From positions 2,418,001 through 2,482,000 of the forward strand of contig CP085828.1 in the NCBI GenBank assembly GCA_020809705.1: a stretch of DNA of 64,000 nucleotides, written 5' to 3'. The notes under the pieces are model-generated. The model saw nothing but the letters and a program-made list of their open reading frames with translations, did not search any database and was not told where the DNA came from. Both the position numbers and the translations under genes were made by a program. Source of the stretch: Calonectria ilicicola (lineage: Eukaryota > Ascomycota > Sordariomycetes > Hypocreales > Nectriaceae). Below are positions 23,213-34,051 of the stretch, piece by piece. Every line of letters begins with the position of its first letter. Position 1 is the stretch's first letter.

Positions 23213-25477
23213 TTACTTTGTGACCTTTCTGATACCGAGGCGGGGCAACTTGATAGGGATAATCAAGCACACAGAGACGACAGCAATAACAGTGCACGTC
23301 ATAAACGTCAAGCGAAGTGAAGCCTCGTAGCTCTCAACGACCTGCTCCTGGTACGGGGCAGGGAGTTTGTAGATGGACTCGACGGAACGGCGCACGCGGC
23401 TGATGATTTCCAGACGCTCGTCGCCTTGGACGAACTGGTTGAGGTAGTAGTTCAGGGCGTTTTGGAGCACAAGACTGCTGCTCGCGACACCCATAACCTG
23501 GCCGAGGCAGCGCCAGAGCACCAGGGTGCTAGTGACGACGGCTTGCTCCCGCTGAGCCGAGACAGCAAGGATGGCCATCATAGTACCGGGGAACTGGAAA
23601 CCTTGGCCAAGCGATGAGGGCAGCAGAATGAACAGGTACAAAGCATTGGGGAGGCCGCGGTGGAGAGAGCACAGGCCAATGAGGCCGAACAAGGTGCAGA
23701 TGGTGCCAGTCTGGGCGGGCCACTTGAGGCGGCGGGTCCAGTTGATAGCGAATCCGACAGTGGTACCGGCGACAGCCGTGGCAACGGTGGGGATGACAAG
23801 ACGGAGGCCGGACGAGGTGGCGGAGGTCAGGAGGACAGCCTGGAAGTAGATGGGGCTGCATTGCATGTCAGCATCGCGATAACCACGGCTGGTTGGTGGG
23901 TGTGTGACTTACATGTTGAAGATGATGGCATTGGCCAGGAATGAGGCAAGAAAGTTGCTAAAGATTAGGTTGGCGCGAGGAGTGTGCAGAATCAGGCTCA
24001 ATGGCATAATCGGCTTCTGAACCCGGGATTCGATCCATAGGAAGGTGGGAAACAGGACGGTGAAGGTGCAGAGCGCCGTAATGACGAATGGGTGCGACCC
24101 TGTGGTGATGCCATTAGTATCTCTGTGGGCGGCTCAGGGAGCGCACGAGTTGGCTTGGGTTGTTGCGACTTACATGGTAGAACATTGCCACCGAGGTTCT
24201 ATTCAGAATACTCGTGTCAGCAGCACATCACAGATCGAGTTGCTCGCAGCAAAAAAGATTAACTTACCAGCCCCAGAATCAACAGGGTAATGGACGTCGT
24301 TAGAGTTAGAGAGCCCTTGGCGTCAAACTCCTTGAGGGCCTGCCACACCGTCTTCCGCTCGCCATGGATGCCAAGGTCATCAGGGATTGCAACCACGGAG
24401 ACGATAACGCACAGGACGAGGAGCGGCACCTGGATGCCAAACTCCCACCGCCATCCCAAGTAATCCGCCATAGCGCCTCCCAGGGCGGCACCGAGAGCGG
24501 AGCCTGCGCCGTAATTGGCATTCAGATAGGATTGGTAGGTGCCTCGGTTCCTAGTGCAGGGCTGTCAGCCAGTGTTTTTTCCCGATTGCCCCATTGATTT
24601 ACGCTGAGGTGGGTATCATGCAGCCACCATGTAGGTTAGGGGACGGGTTGGAAATGGAGGGTGGAGTAAGAGAAAAGAAACGAGGGACACGGCACGGCAC
24701 GGTAACTCACTCGATCGGAACTATGTCACTGACAATGATGCTGCCCAAGGCCGAGATGCCACCGGCCCCCAGACCGCACGCAGCCCGGGCCATGATGAAG
24801 CTCTCAATGCTGTTGGCCATGCCGCACCAACTTGTGGCGAACGTAAGAATCGTGATGCTGGCCACGAAGAGCGGCTTGCGGCCAATGGCGTCTGAGAGAC
24901 GGCCCATTATGGGCTGCACAGCCGACGACGTGAGTAGGAATGCTGTTGACAGCCACGAAGCATCGTTGGATGCGTGGAAATAAGACGTAATGACAGGATG
25001 CGACGAGGCCATGATGGTACCGTCGAAGCAGGCAATGAAGTACGCCAGCAGCACCTGGGAGAAGACGAACCAAAAGCGCGTTGGGTGCGTCTCAATGAGG
25101 TACGAGGGACCGGCAGTCACCGTGGCCACCGAATTCACAGATCTAGCCTTGGATGAGGATCGCGGACGCTGCAGCAAGGGCGAATGCTCGGTCGGCTTGT
25201 AGTCTTCGTCATCGCTGCAGCAATTGCCATCAATTCCATCCTCTTCGTCGCCCATTCGAGGGTTAGGGTAAGACGCATCAGGTCTGAGCATGGCATTCTC
25301 CATGGATTCGGGCTCCAGGAACCCTCCTCCGCTGGTCAAGGACCTGGATATAGCGTCAAAGGTCGCGGGGTCGAGGTCGGCTCCAAGCTGAGACCCGTCG
25401 TTCACCCTCCGTGTGCTCACCGGCACCGGCACCGGCACCGGGCCCGAGGAGGGGCTAGTCGACTCCGTGGGCGACAT
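23213..25477 (-). CDS. DHA2-family MFS transporter, vacuolar basic amino acid (VBA/Fnx)-like
   Basis: A 634-aa, about 14-helix transporter. Exons are 25477-24711, 24550-24268, 24198-24174 (only 25 nt), 24099-23913 and 23855-23213; all phases close. The first 120 residues are hydrophilic, with a PVPVPVPV run. Then FVFSQVLLAYFIACFDGTIMASSHPVI (TM1) and MGRLSDAIGRKPLFVASI (MFS signature) follow. Motif C is GLGAGGISALGSIIVSD, and LGGAMADYLGWRWEFGIQVPL is also typical of DHA2. The acceptor chosen for exon 5 gives FNIPIYFQAVLL, which matches the family better than reading MQCSPIYFQ. Relatives in yeasts (Vba1-3, Fnx1) move basic amino acids into the vacuole; the substrate here is inferred only from family. 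It converges on CEF1. Confidence 0.88.
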
Positions 25478-26044
25478 GTCTGGTGGTTGGTGTGCTTGTG
25501 GCTCGTCGATGGGCAGGTATCAACGGCGGTGGTGCCCTAATTGACGAGTTCACCAGGAAGCAATCCGGAAGGTCAGGAAGAGCGCGACCTCTGCTAGTTA
25601 TAAGCACACGACAAACAGGGAAGCTGTGGAGTCACGGTCATTGTCGTGATCGCAGACTTTTCGGGTACGCTAACTCTTGCAGTAGGTGGCCCCGCAATAG
25701 ACATTGTTCGGCGCCATAATCGGCCAACCCTTATGACTTATATGAGTCTTTCCTCTTTTCTTCGGCTGGGCTGGCTGAGGCATACATCCTGTTCAGCTCA
25801 GGGTTCCGGGCCTAGGCTTAGACGGCATGTGGCGGCGAGACACGGCCGAGTCCCAAGGTGCGTCATTGCTGCTCTTAGCCATTTTGGCCTGGACGGCTCG
25901 TCCCCCCCGGTCCGGCTTCTACACTAGGCTCCCACTGTCTCACGACCTCCTCCTGTCCTGGCCAACCAATGCACATGGAACTTGGTGTAAATGCTGTGCC
26001 GATTATGCAGTGTCCGCCACTATGCAACTACCTACGCACCCCAG
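25478..26044. other. Promoter of the VBA-like gene / 3' flank of the kinase gene
   Basis: 567 bp between two minus-strand genes. Contains an inverted CTTAGCC-type motif and no recognisable coding sequence. Confidence 0.5.
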
Positions 26045-27797
26045 TTACTCGACATGCCTAGTCATGCCGACCTCCTTGGCAGCCGACGCTGCAGCTGCCG
26101 CAAGAATACCCGCCCCCGTAATGCCTCCATCATGACAGGGACTCAGAATCACTCCCAGTCCTCCCCTCTGACCGAATCGTTTCTCTACCAGTTGATCCAG
26201 AAACTTTTGGCAGTCATCCAGGTAGTCTTGGAAGTGAACAATGCAACCACCCGTGTAACCAACGCCCAGACTGCAACCTTGATCGACCACTGGCGATCCC
26301 TCAGGAGGAATGTCCCCAGAAAATGTCAGCAATGCTACTGTGGCCGAAGCTACTATACCTGCAGCCCGAACTTCGATTGCTTTCGCAATGTGGTAGAGCG
26401 CAGCAGCCAGCTCCTCGGTCCAAGCAAAGCCCGCCGATCCTGACCCTTCTGGGAACTCCTCCCCCAAGCGAGATAAGAGGTCGGGAGGGTCAAGGGGTCT
26501 AAAGTGGCTTAAGAAAATCGTTGTGAGGCCGTACCTCTGACGGAGTTTGATTGGCAGAGCATCTGAAGCAATTCCAACCACTCGTGTCATGTAGTCAACC
26601 AATATGATGCGGCCAAGTTCACCCAAATATCTTCCTGCCGTCATGTATTCGAGAGGCTGAAATCCAGGTGATTCATTTTGCGAGTCAAGAATCTCATCCC
26701 ATTGACACAAAAGTCCATGCTCCTTCAATGGGGGTGCCGTTCCGTTAATGCTCCATTCAGTGTTGACTGCAATATTGATGTCTTGGATACCCTCCACTGA
26801 ATCCAGCCCAAGCTGTCGTGGGTGCTTACTATGGTGGAGTTGACTCAACTTCAGCGGAATTGTTGCGTTGCAGCCAGTGCCAAGTATGAGACCCATGGAT
26901 GCTCGACGGGTAGCAGATTCGTCGTACGTAAAAATAAACGACACCAATGTCGACACCGAATCGTTTGAGATGGCAGCGACTCGGATAGGGGGCAATTCCT
27001 GTGTCTTGGCCTGATTGTATCCGTCAAGCAAACGAGCACCCAGATCCAAGTTGGAGGAAATAGCAAAGCCTTTTCCCATGGGCATTAGAGTAGCTTGCGA
27101 TAGCGAGTGCTGCTCCATTGGGAAGCTGAAGGTGACACCAAGCGGGATTTCCTGACTAGATGACAGCTGCAATGTCTCAAATCCATCCCGAATGACCTCA
27201 GCGATGCAGTTTCCGATCCACAAAAAGAGATTGTCAGGATTTTCGTCTTTCAAGTGCTCGTCAATAGGCCAGGATTTTTCCAGCACCCGCTCGATGCGAC
27301 TCCATGTCTCGGGGTTAGAACCGGATGTTCCATTAGAAAGCTTGTTGTCTATCGTTGTCGTTGATGTCTTGGGCCGAACCTCAACAAAACCCACCCGCAA
27401 GTTTGTGCCCCCGCTAAAGCAAGATTAACATCGAATAAGTGGTGCGCTAGATCCCAAAAAGATCAGATCGGCTGCACGGGTGACTTACATGTCTATGGCA
27501 AGGTGACTAGGAAGCCGGTGTCAGTAAGTGATTCTGCGAGGAGGCGGTAAGGGTGGCATGCAGCATTCCAAGAGGACTATGCGGGCCACGAAGGACTGGG
27601 ACTCACCATCCTTGGCCATGCTCAGTGGCAGGTCGCAAAATTGACTCTAAAATGGGAGTCGGCAGAAACTGGTTGTGAGACCCGAGAGCGAGGCTCTCAA
27701 AGTTTTGCAAAAAGGCAGCAGTCAAGGAGTGGAGCTTGTCGAGATCGACAGACAGAGGCTTGAGGAAGTCGTGAATGGAAGTAGACGGAGATGCCAT
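26045..27797 (-). CDS. Atypical hexokinase-family sugar kinase (possibly N-acetylglucosamine kinase)
   Basis: A 525-aa actin-fold sugar kinase. Exons are 27797-27607, 27506-27489 (18 nt) and 27413-26045. The tiny exon carries HLAIDI, and with exon 3 completes the phosphate-1 motif LAIDIGGTNLRVGFVEV. Further motifs in order: the sugar-binding GVTFSFPMEQ, RVAAISNDSVSTLVSF (ND with the family's catalytic Asp), GLILGTGCNATIP (phosphate-2), a PLEYMTAGRYLGEL-type large-domain helix, and the adenosine site GSGSAGFAWTEE to GGCIVHFQDY. The family's core catalytic residues are present, so it may be active. It differs from glucokinase/hexokinase proper: NDSVST instead of NDTVGT, and a short N-terminus. 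Fungal hexokinase-like proteins of this branch include N-acetylglucosamine kinases and the regulatory HxkC/HxkD proteins; which one applies cannot be told here. Confidence 0.82.
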
Positions 27798-29097
27798 GTT
27801 TATCGAGGTATCAGGCTCAACTGAAACAAGTTATGGCGGTGATAGTCCCAAGGCTAGGGTCGGGACATGATACTAGAAAAAGGTGGTTTGAGGGGGGAGG
27901 TGATTCAGCCACAGTGTTTGGTGCAGGGCCCACAAGGCACAAGGCAGGAGCCGTTAGTCAAAGAGGCGCAGACTGACGTGGTCTGCAGTTTCGGGATCTG
28001 TAGGGCAACTGAGAAGTTGGGGCGGAGTATTGATATGGTTGTGCGAGTGCGAGGCAAGTGGCCAGCGAGAGAGGAAGCAGAGGTCGAGGTCCCACCAATA
28101 GGTGAGAATTATTAGGTTGAGGGCCGCTACGGCCAATGGCGATTGAATGCAAACAAGCACCTCGCCCCAGGGAAGGAGCTTAATATATTATATAAAAATA
28201 AGGCGGGAGTGAGATCTGATAGCTGGAGCTACCTCGGAGCGAGGACGCCAGCGCCAATATATAAGTATCCATCCCCAACCCGGTGGCTCCAGTATTTATT
28301 GACATGTAGCATGGGAGGGGCGTGAGGCAAATGCTGACTCCCCTGCCCTGAACCAAAAGGCCATCCCACAACGGGATGCTGCCATGGGAGCGCATTATAC
28401 GGAGCCTTGAATGCAACGTATCTACGCATTCCAGGGCAGGGCTGCAACTGCTGCAGCCCGTTTAACCGCAGGTCCCCGCCTGCATCAACAACCTACGACG
28501 GCTTCAACTCTGCCCGCGGCGGTTGGGGTGAGGAGGGGTGAAAATCAGTGGAGCGTTCCCTTCTCCACCATCACCGTCTTATGTACCATGTTAACCTCCA
28601 AGTCGAGGCACTAGGGCGGGGGAAAGGGCCCCATCCCCCATCAACACAGGGCGGCGTCCGATTTTAGGGGCTAATTAACCCCCTAAACGCGACCCACGCT
28701 GGGTGCTAGGCACGCCTATGGACCCCCAGAGGCCAGAGCAAATCAATTCAATCCAGCCGAAGGGAACGTGCCATTGAGCTGCTGAGCCTCCGGCCAGTAA
28801 ATTAACCACAACAGTGAATGATCGTCCTCCAGAACATGTGACGCCATCGCCCAGACAGGTTCCGTCTTCAACACCTCCCCTCCCATCATCATCATGCTCA
28901 TCACCATCACCAAAACCAAGCCCGGACATCAAACTTAGCTGCTTGTGTGACAAACCTTGCTGTCAAAACGACCCTGCAGCTGTTTTGCATTTTTAGCTCT
29001 TCGGTGCATCCGCGCCGCATGACTTGAAACCCGACCAGACTAGCCCATCCTTCAATAACATCCACTTTCTCCCAACTTCGTCGCATCACCCATCACC
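27798..29097. other. Divergent promoter region (kinase / GILT-like gene)
   Basis: 1.3 kb between two genes transcribed outward. Includes an AT-rich segment (about 28170-28200) and a run of CCATCACC-like repeats just before 29098. No coding sequence recognised. Confidence 0.5.
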
Positions 29098-30048
29098 ATG
29101 GATGAGAAACGAGCCATGTCTCCCACGCGATCAATCCGCCGTAACCGGCCCATCGCCACCGTCTTCTTCTGTCTCGTCGTCGCCTACGCCTTCTGGCTAT
29201 TCCAGCCCTTTTCCAATGGCCCATCCATCATCGAGTCCGCAAATGCCATTTTCGAATCCAGCACAACCGGCCTTGTTCCTCTCGAGGCACACATCATTAG
29301 CAAATGCCCCGATACACGCGTAAGCCGTTACCAGCCCATTTTCTGCGCAGGTTCTCCCTTATCCTAACCACTCAAACCGACAGGATGCCATGAAGCTGCT
29401 GCTCCTGCCTGTGATGCAGCGTGCGTATGACAAGGTCGACTTCACCCTCTCCTACATTGGCCAGTACGTCAGCCCTCGATATGCCCCCTCCTTCGAATCG
29501 ATCGCGCTCCTATAATACTGACACCGGTTCGCATTTTCAGCCCAACTGCCAATGATGGCGTCGAATGCAAGCATGGCCCTGAGGAATGCATGGGTAACAT
29601 TATTGAACTCTGCGCCCGCGAGCTCTACCCAGATCCCAAGATCAACCTCGGATTCATCATGTGCTTGACTCGCGACTACGAGGAAATTCCTGGCCGCGCG
29701 CTCATCGAGGACTGCGCCCTCGAGCACGCCATCGACATCCAAGCCATCAACGAATGTGCGACAAAGGATGACGGCGCCCATGGCCTGAGCCTCCTTCGCA
29801 ACAGTATCCAAAGAAGTGCAGACGTATGTGCATTTTTCTCCACAAAACCAAGAATATATACAGAATATACAATGAAGTATTTGAAATACTAATCGTCCTA
29901 ATAGGCCAACGTCACCACGAGCTGCACGATCCGCCTCAACAATGAAGTCTATTGCGTCCGAGATGATGAAGAATGGAAGGACTGCCCCAATGGTCCTGGC
30001 GTCAACGATCTCCTCATTGCTATCGAGAGGCTCCACCGGCAGCTTTGA
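29098..30048 (+). CDS. GILT-family (gamma-interferon-inducible lysosomal thiol reductase-like) protein
   Basis: A 242-aa predicted type II membrane or secreted protein. Exons are 29098-29319, 29384-29463, 29541-29823 and 29905-30048. An N-terminal basic stretch (SIRRNRP) precedes a hydrophobic anchor (IATVFFCLVVAYAFWLF, about residues 19-35). The GILT fold follows: VPLEAHIISKCPDTR, VDFTLSYIG, the signature NDGVECKHGPEECMGN (CQHGXXECXXN type) and ELCAREL, then further paired cysteines. GILT enzymes reduce disulfides in acidic compartments through a CXXC site. Here the equivalent is CPDT followed by RDAM, so only one cysteine is present and redox activity is doubtful. Its last 29 coding bases overlap the last coding bases of the DcpS gene on the other strand. 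Confidence 0.85.
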
Positions 30049-31080
30049 GCGGTTCATACACCTCCGTCCACAGTTCACTTGCCTCTCCTAGTGTATAACT
30101 CATTGAGATGCCTTCCATACCTGCCTCTTCATCTCCAGCCATTGCTCGAAGCGTTTCGATGATACTTTCCAACCCGATCGCTTTCCCCGTTGCCTGAGTT
30201 GCCCCAGCCTCGAGGGCAACATGTACGATATGAATATGGAAATGGTAATATGTTGGTTGGTAGTGTACATACAGCTTGAGCTGGTCGGGTTCGATGGTTG
30301 GATACGACTCAACGGTGGCCGCAATGAGCTTGGCCTTCATGTGTTCAAGCCAGGCGATATGTTTCTTGCGAAGGTCCCTCAACGACCAAATGTCCCGTCG
30401 CTCCACGATTGCCAGAAGATGTAACGCCTCGAGCGTCTTGCGATCCCAGTTCAAATCAGGCAGGAGAAGGAAGCCCTCGTCCCCAGCCTCTCCCAGTTTG
30501 GTTCTGTATATGACATCTTCAACTTCTTTCTTCCCCTCGATAATGTTAAATACCCAATTCAAGCGACCCTGTTCTCTCTTGCTGAGCATATATGGTTGGA
30601 TCTTGTTCTTGTAAATCTCGGGCGTCTCGGTTACGAATCGCACACCTTGCTTGCTGTACTTTTTGACATGGATTTCTGTGCATGGATAGATGAGATTGAT
30701 TTTCAAGTCCGCAAAGAAGTCTGCCTCTGTCTCGGTCCCCTTTTCCACGCTGCTGCGTGCCATATACCAGTGATAGATGTCATTTGCGCCCAAGTTCTGT
30801 AATCGGGCCAAGGTCGACGGCACGTCTGTGAAGTACTGAGGCTTGTCGGAGAACGGAGCACGCTCGAGGATAAGCAACGCAGGTTGCCCGTCAATGGAAC
30901 CGTAGAGCGATGTGCGGCGGCCGGCCTGATCTGCATCGTTGACGCAATTGTTAGCCTCGATCGTGCCCCAGTTATCCAGAAGTCTTGCTTGGAACACAGC
31001 AGCATTATACCTTGGTTGAGTATGCGGTCAAGCTTGAACTTGGGCACCAGGGCCTCTGCGTTGGCCTTGACGTCGGCCAT
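30020..31080 (-). CDS. DCS1: m7GpppX diphosphatase (scavenger decapping enzyme DcpS)
   Basis: Hydrolyses the cap nucleotide left after 3'-5' mRNA decay (m7GpppN to m7GMP + NDP). The protein is 326 aa. Exon 1 is 31080-31011 and exon 2 is 30930-30020; the 80-nt intron has CTAAC before the acceptor. The N-terminal swapped domain includes KFKLDRILNQ, LYGSIDGQPALLILERAPF and NDIYHWYMARSS. The linker contains FVTETPEIYKN, and the C-terminal HIT domain starts near LLPDLNWD. The HIT motif is HFHIHIVHVALEAG (about residues 258-271), with the upstream YVHYQPTYYHFH signature of DcpS. Length is slightly below yeast Dcs1 (350 aa). The ATG at 31080 is preferred, since an upstream in-frame extension gives residues unlike the family. 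The stop codon (30022-30020) lies inside the last exon of the convergent GILT-like gene. Confidence 0.93.
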
Positions 31081-32242
31081 CTTGAGCGTAGCTCGGATAC
31101 GAAACAAGTAAACGCGAGGGAGAGCGATACACGCCAATCAGTTCCTGCTTCTTGTTTTTACGAGATGATGCCAGAGACAAGAAATATTGCCATTCGCTGC
31201 CCCTCCAAGGACCTACAGCCACCCCGCGGTGGGGCAGGCCAAGGCCAGCTCCTCCACCGCCCTCAAGCCAAGTGGACACAGAACAATGCAAGTAAGTAGG
31301 TTCAGATCTCAGAGTCAAGATAGAATAAGACGGGCGTCTTGACAAGTATAAATTTAACAGTTTAGCCATCTGCCCTTTGGATATCGGTCTGCTTATTGAA
31401 TACCTATTAATCTAAGCGTACATCCATCACAGAGCAGAAGCGAATTGCTGAATGGGCAATTGACACACTGCTACGTAACATACGGTAAATCCCAAACAGA
31501 CAGCCACAGAGGATACAAGAGCAAGAGCACATAGTGGCATTTTAACTAAGTAAATCGGCGAGTGCCTCCCAATGACAGTCCACACACAGTTAGGTTCCAT
31601 CCACGATAATGCCACCCGCGACAGCGCAAGAATGATATAATACTTCCATCGCTATCAACATATTTTCCAACCTCTAACACTGATCTACTTTCCTTCGACT
31701 TGACTCTCTACCAAGTCCCCATCTGTCTAAAGTGCCAAATTACTCGACCAGCAACCCCCTCGGCTTCCGCAATATTGAATCAGCTGCATCACCCCGGGTA
31801 TATAAAATGACAATCGAAAAAAAACGAGGAGGTTGCCGCCGTTGGTCGTGAGAATATTAAAATGGCGTCGTCTGTACCTCAAAGGTAAGGCGGATATACC
31901 CACGGTCTTTCGGGTATGTCTTGCTAAAGTTGTCGTGACGCATGTCCAATGAACAATTATTTAGTTCGTTCAAGAATAAAAATCAAAAGGGCGTTAAAAA
32001 AAAGTATCATGTGAATAAAAGCCCTGTCATCGTGTCCTTGCAGATAGGAGCAAAAGCACCCATCTGGGGATCGGCCAAGACTTTACTTGTGTTGCCGTTG
32101 TGTGCGGTTTGCGAAATGTAGGTGAGGATGCGCTGAGTATGCCAACAAAAACTCCCAGGTCCCAAACGCCAAAGCCAATGCGCCATAAGTGCCTTCATGG
32201 GCCGTATTCAAGAGATGTAGACGTCGTGACTTCGAGTTAAGT
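31081..32242. other. DCS1 promoter / 3' flank of the SH3 gene
   Basis: 1.16 kb with an AT-rich 3' part (31960-32020, A-tract at about 31996). No open frame of interest. Confidence 0.5.
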
Positions 32243-34051
32243 TCATGAGTTACCCGAGTGAGGGTTAAAGCCATTGGAGCCTGATTCGGTTGAGCCATCG
32301 CCCTCGATGGTCTTCCTCCAATGCTCAGGGAGACAAACACAAACCAGAGGGAATGCTTTGATCTCTCCTTCACCCATCGGTGAGCTGTCCCGACGTCCAG
32401 ACGTATGTGATACGCCGCTATCTCTCTGGGCCTGTTTACGCGCTTCCCATTCCTCGGCTCTCTCATTGATCAGCACACCAGTCGCCCACCCGTCATCCCA
32501 AATACCCACAACCTTGAGCATATCACCGCGATCCAGAGAAAACTCGTCAGCAGCACGAGGCTGGTAAGCCCACAAGACAGCCACCCGGTCACTGGGGTGG
32601 ATATCATCCGAGGAATAATAATCTTTGAAGAAGGGAAGCTGTTCTGACTGTTGGCTAGCCATCCCTTGCGGTGATGAGAATCCGCCGCTAGTTGGTGACT
32701 GAGGAACTGAGCTTCCGAGAACAGAGCTGCTCGAAAGGGAGCCATTCCTCCTAGGGTTCGGTGGTGGTCTAAGAACACCAACACGAGCATCAGATGCAGG
32801 GCTTCCATACTCGTCAGAGGAGGAATGGTCGCCCCTTCTCCGCGGCAAGTAGCCCCCGACTCCGCTTGTAGACGAATCATCGCGGTGGTGAGAAGGAGAG
32901 TCCCCGGAGTGGCCTTCCAGAGCTGACATACGAGCGATGCGGCCTCCAGGGAGTACTTCATAACCCTTGGGGGCATTGGAAGACGATGTTGCTGGGGGGA
33001 CCATTGCTGCTGCTTGCATCATGGCAGGTCCTTTCCTGGCAGGAGACGGTTGGTTGAAGATGCTTCCCTTGGGGCTGTTTGGTCTCTGGCGTCTCTTTCT
33101 CAGACAGAAAAGTGCTGCAAGGGCAATCAGAGCAACAGCGGCAAGGGATCCAACGACGATGCCGGCAATGGCACCACCACTAATACCTTTGTGGTCGTTG
33201 CTGGCGTCATCAGCAGCACCCGTGTTGGTCGCGGAGCCAGTTGGCGCGGTGAAAGTCATTGTTGCAGTGAGAGTTGGCAGGTGGACATTCTTGCAGCGCT
33301 CTTCAGCATTTGCGTTGTAACAGCAAGTGTCGGTGGAATTAGTACTGCCCTCCGCGCAGTAAGAGCATAGACCAACAGTGCTATTACCGTAACCGCAATT
33401 GCTTGATTCGTTGTCCATACCCGAGATGCAAGTCGAACTGTCAAGAGCGCCGTCAGGCAAAGCGCAGATAGTGAAATCAGATCGAATCAACGAAACTACG
33501 TCGGCCCGGGGATCCTCGCAAGTGGTATCGTCTGAGGTGAGGTAGACTTCGCTCTGCGCAAAGTCGGCGCAGGTGTCGGCACATAGAGGTCGAGACTGCT
33601 TGTCGGAAAGGCTGCATACACTTTTCGAGTTCTGTACAATAGCATTGCAAATAACGGTTGTAGTAAACCGTGCATAAAGGTCACTCGAATTCTTTAAGTT
33701 AATATTGTCGCACCCAAAGTTTGTTCCGAATCTTTTGTCGTTAGCATTCAATTGCTGCGCCTGAACGTATCGCACTCACTTCGACTGCACATATGCCCCT
33801 GTAACATATTCGGCGAGTTGTTTATCGAACTCAGCTCTCGTAGACACATATTGGAGAAACGGACTGTTTCTTCGTTAGTACTGGCAGTTCTGTCAGGGCC
33901 GCTCTACTCACAAATCCGACGACGAAGAGTTTGGGTAAATAGACGCAGACGAAAAAGCAGGACAGGCTGTAGAATCCTTCAGAGAAATACACGTCTCCGC
34001 TGACACAAAAGCTGGTGAAGCGGAGAGTATGGCGAAGACGAAACGCTTCAT
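32243..34051 (-). CDS. Single-pass membrane protein with Cys-rich ectodomain and C-terminal SH3 domain
   Basis: A 570-aa protein. Exons are 34051-33912, 33863-33780 and 33731-32243; branch points CTAAC precede both acceptors. The order is: signal peptide (about 1-18, ending AFVSA), a cysteine-rich ectodomain with several N-glycosylation sites (about 19-225), a Ser/Thr-rich stalk, one membrane helix (AIAGIVVGSLAAVALIALAAL, about 262-282) followed by RKRR, a long Ser/Pro-rich cytosolic region, and an SH3 domain from about 456 (AVLWAYQPRAADEFSLDRGD, GIWDDGWATG). A ~30-residue insert in the SH3 precedes its last strand (IKAFPLVCVCLP). The topology resembles yeast Fus1 and osmosensor Sho1 in having a cytosolic SH3 behind a membrane anchor, but the ectodomain is unlike either. 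A surface-sensor or adaptor role at the tip or septum is inference. Confidence 0.82.
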
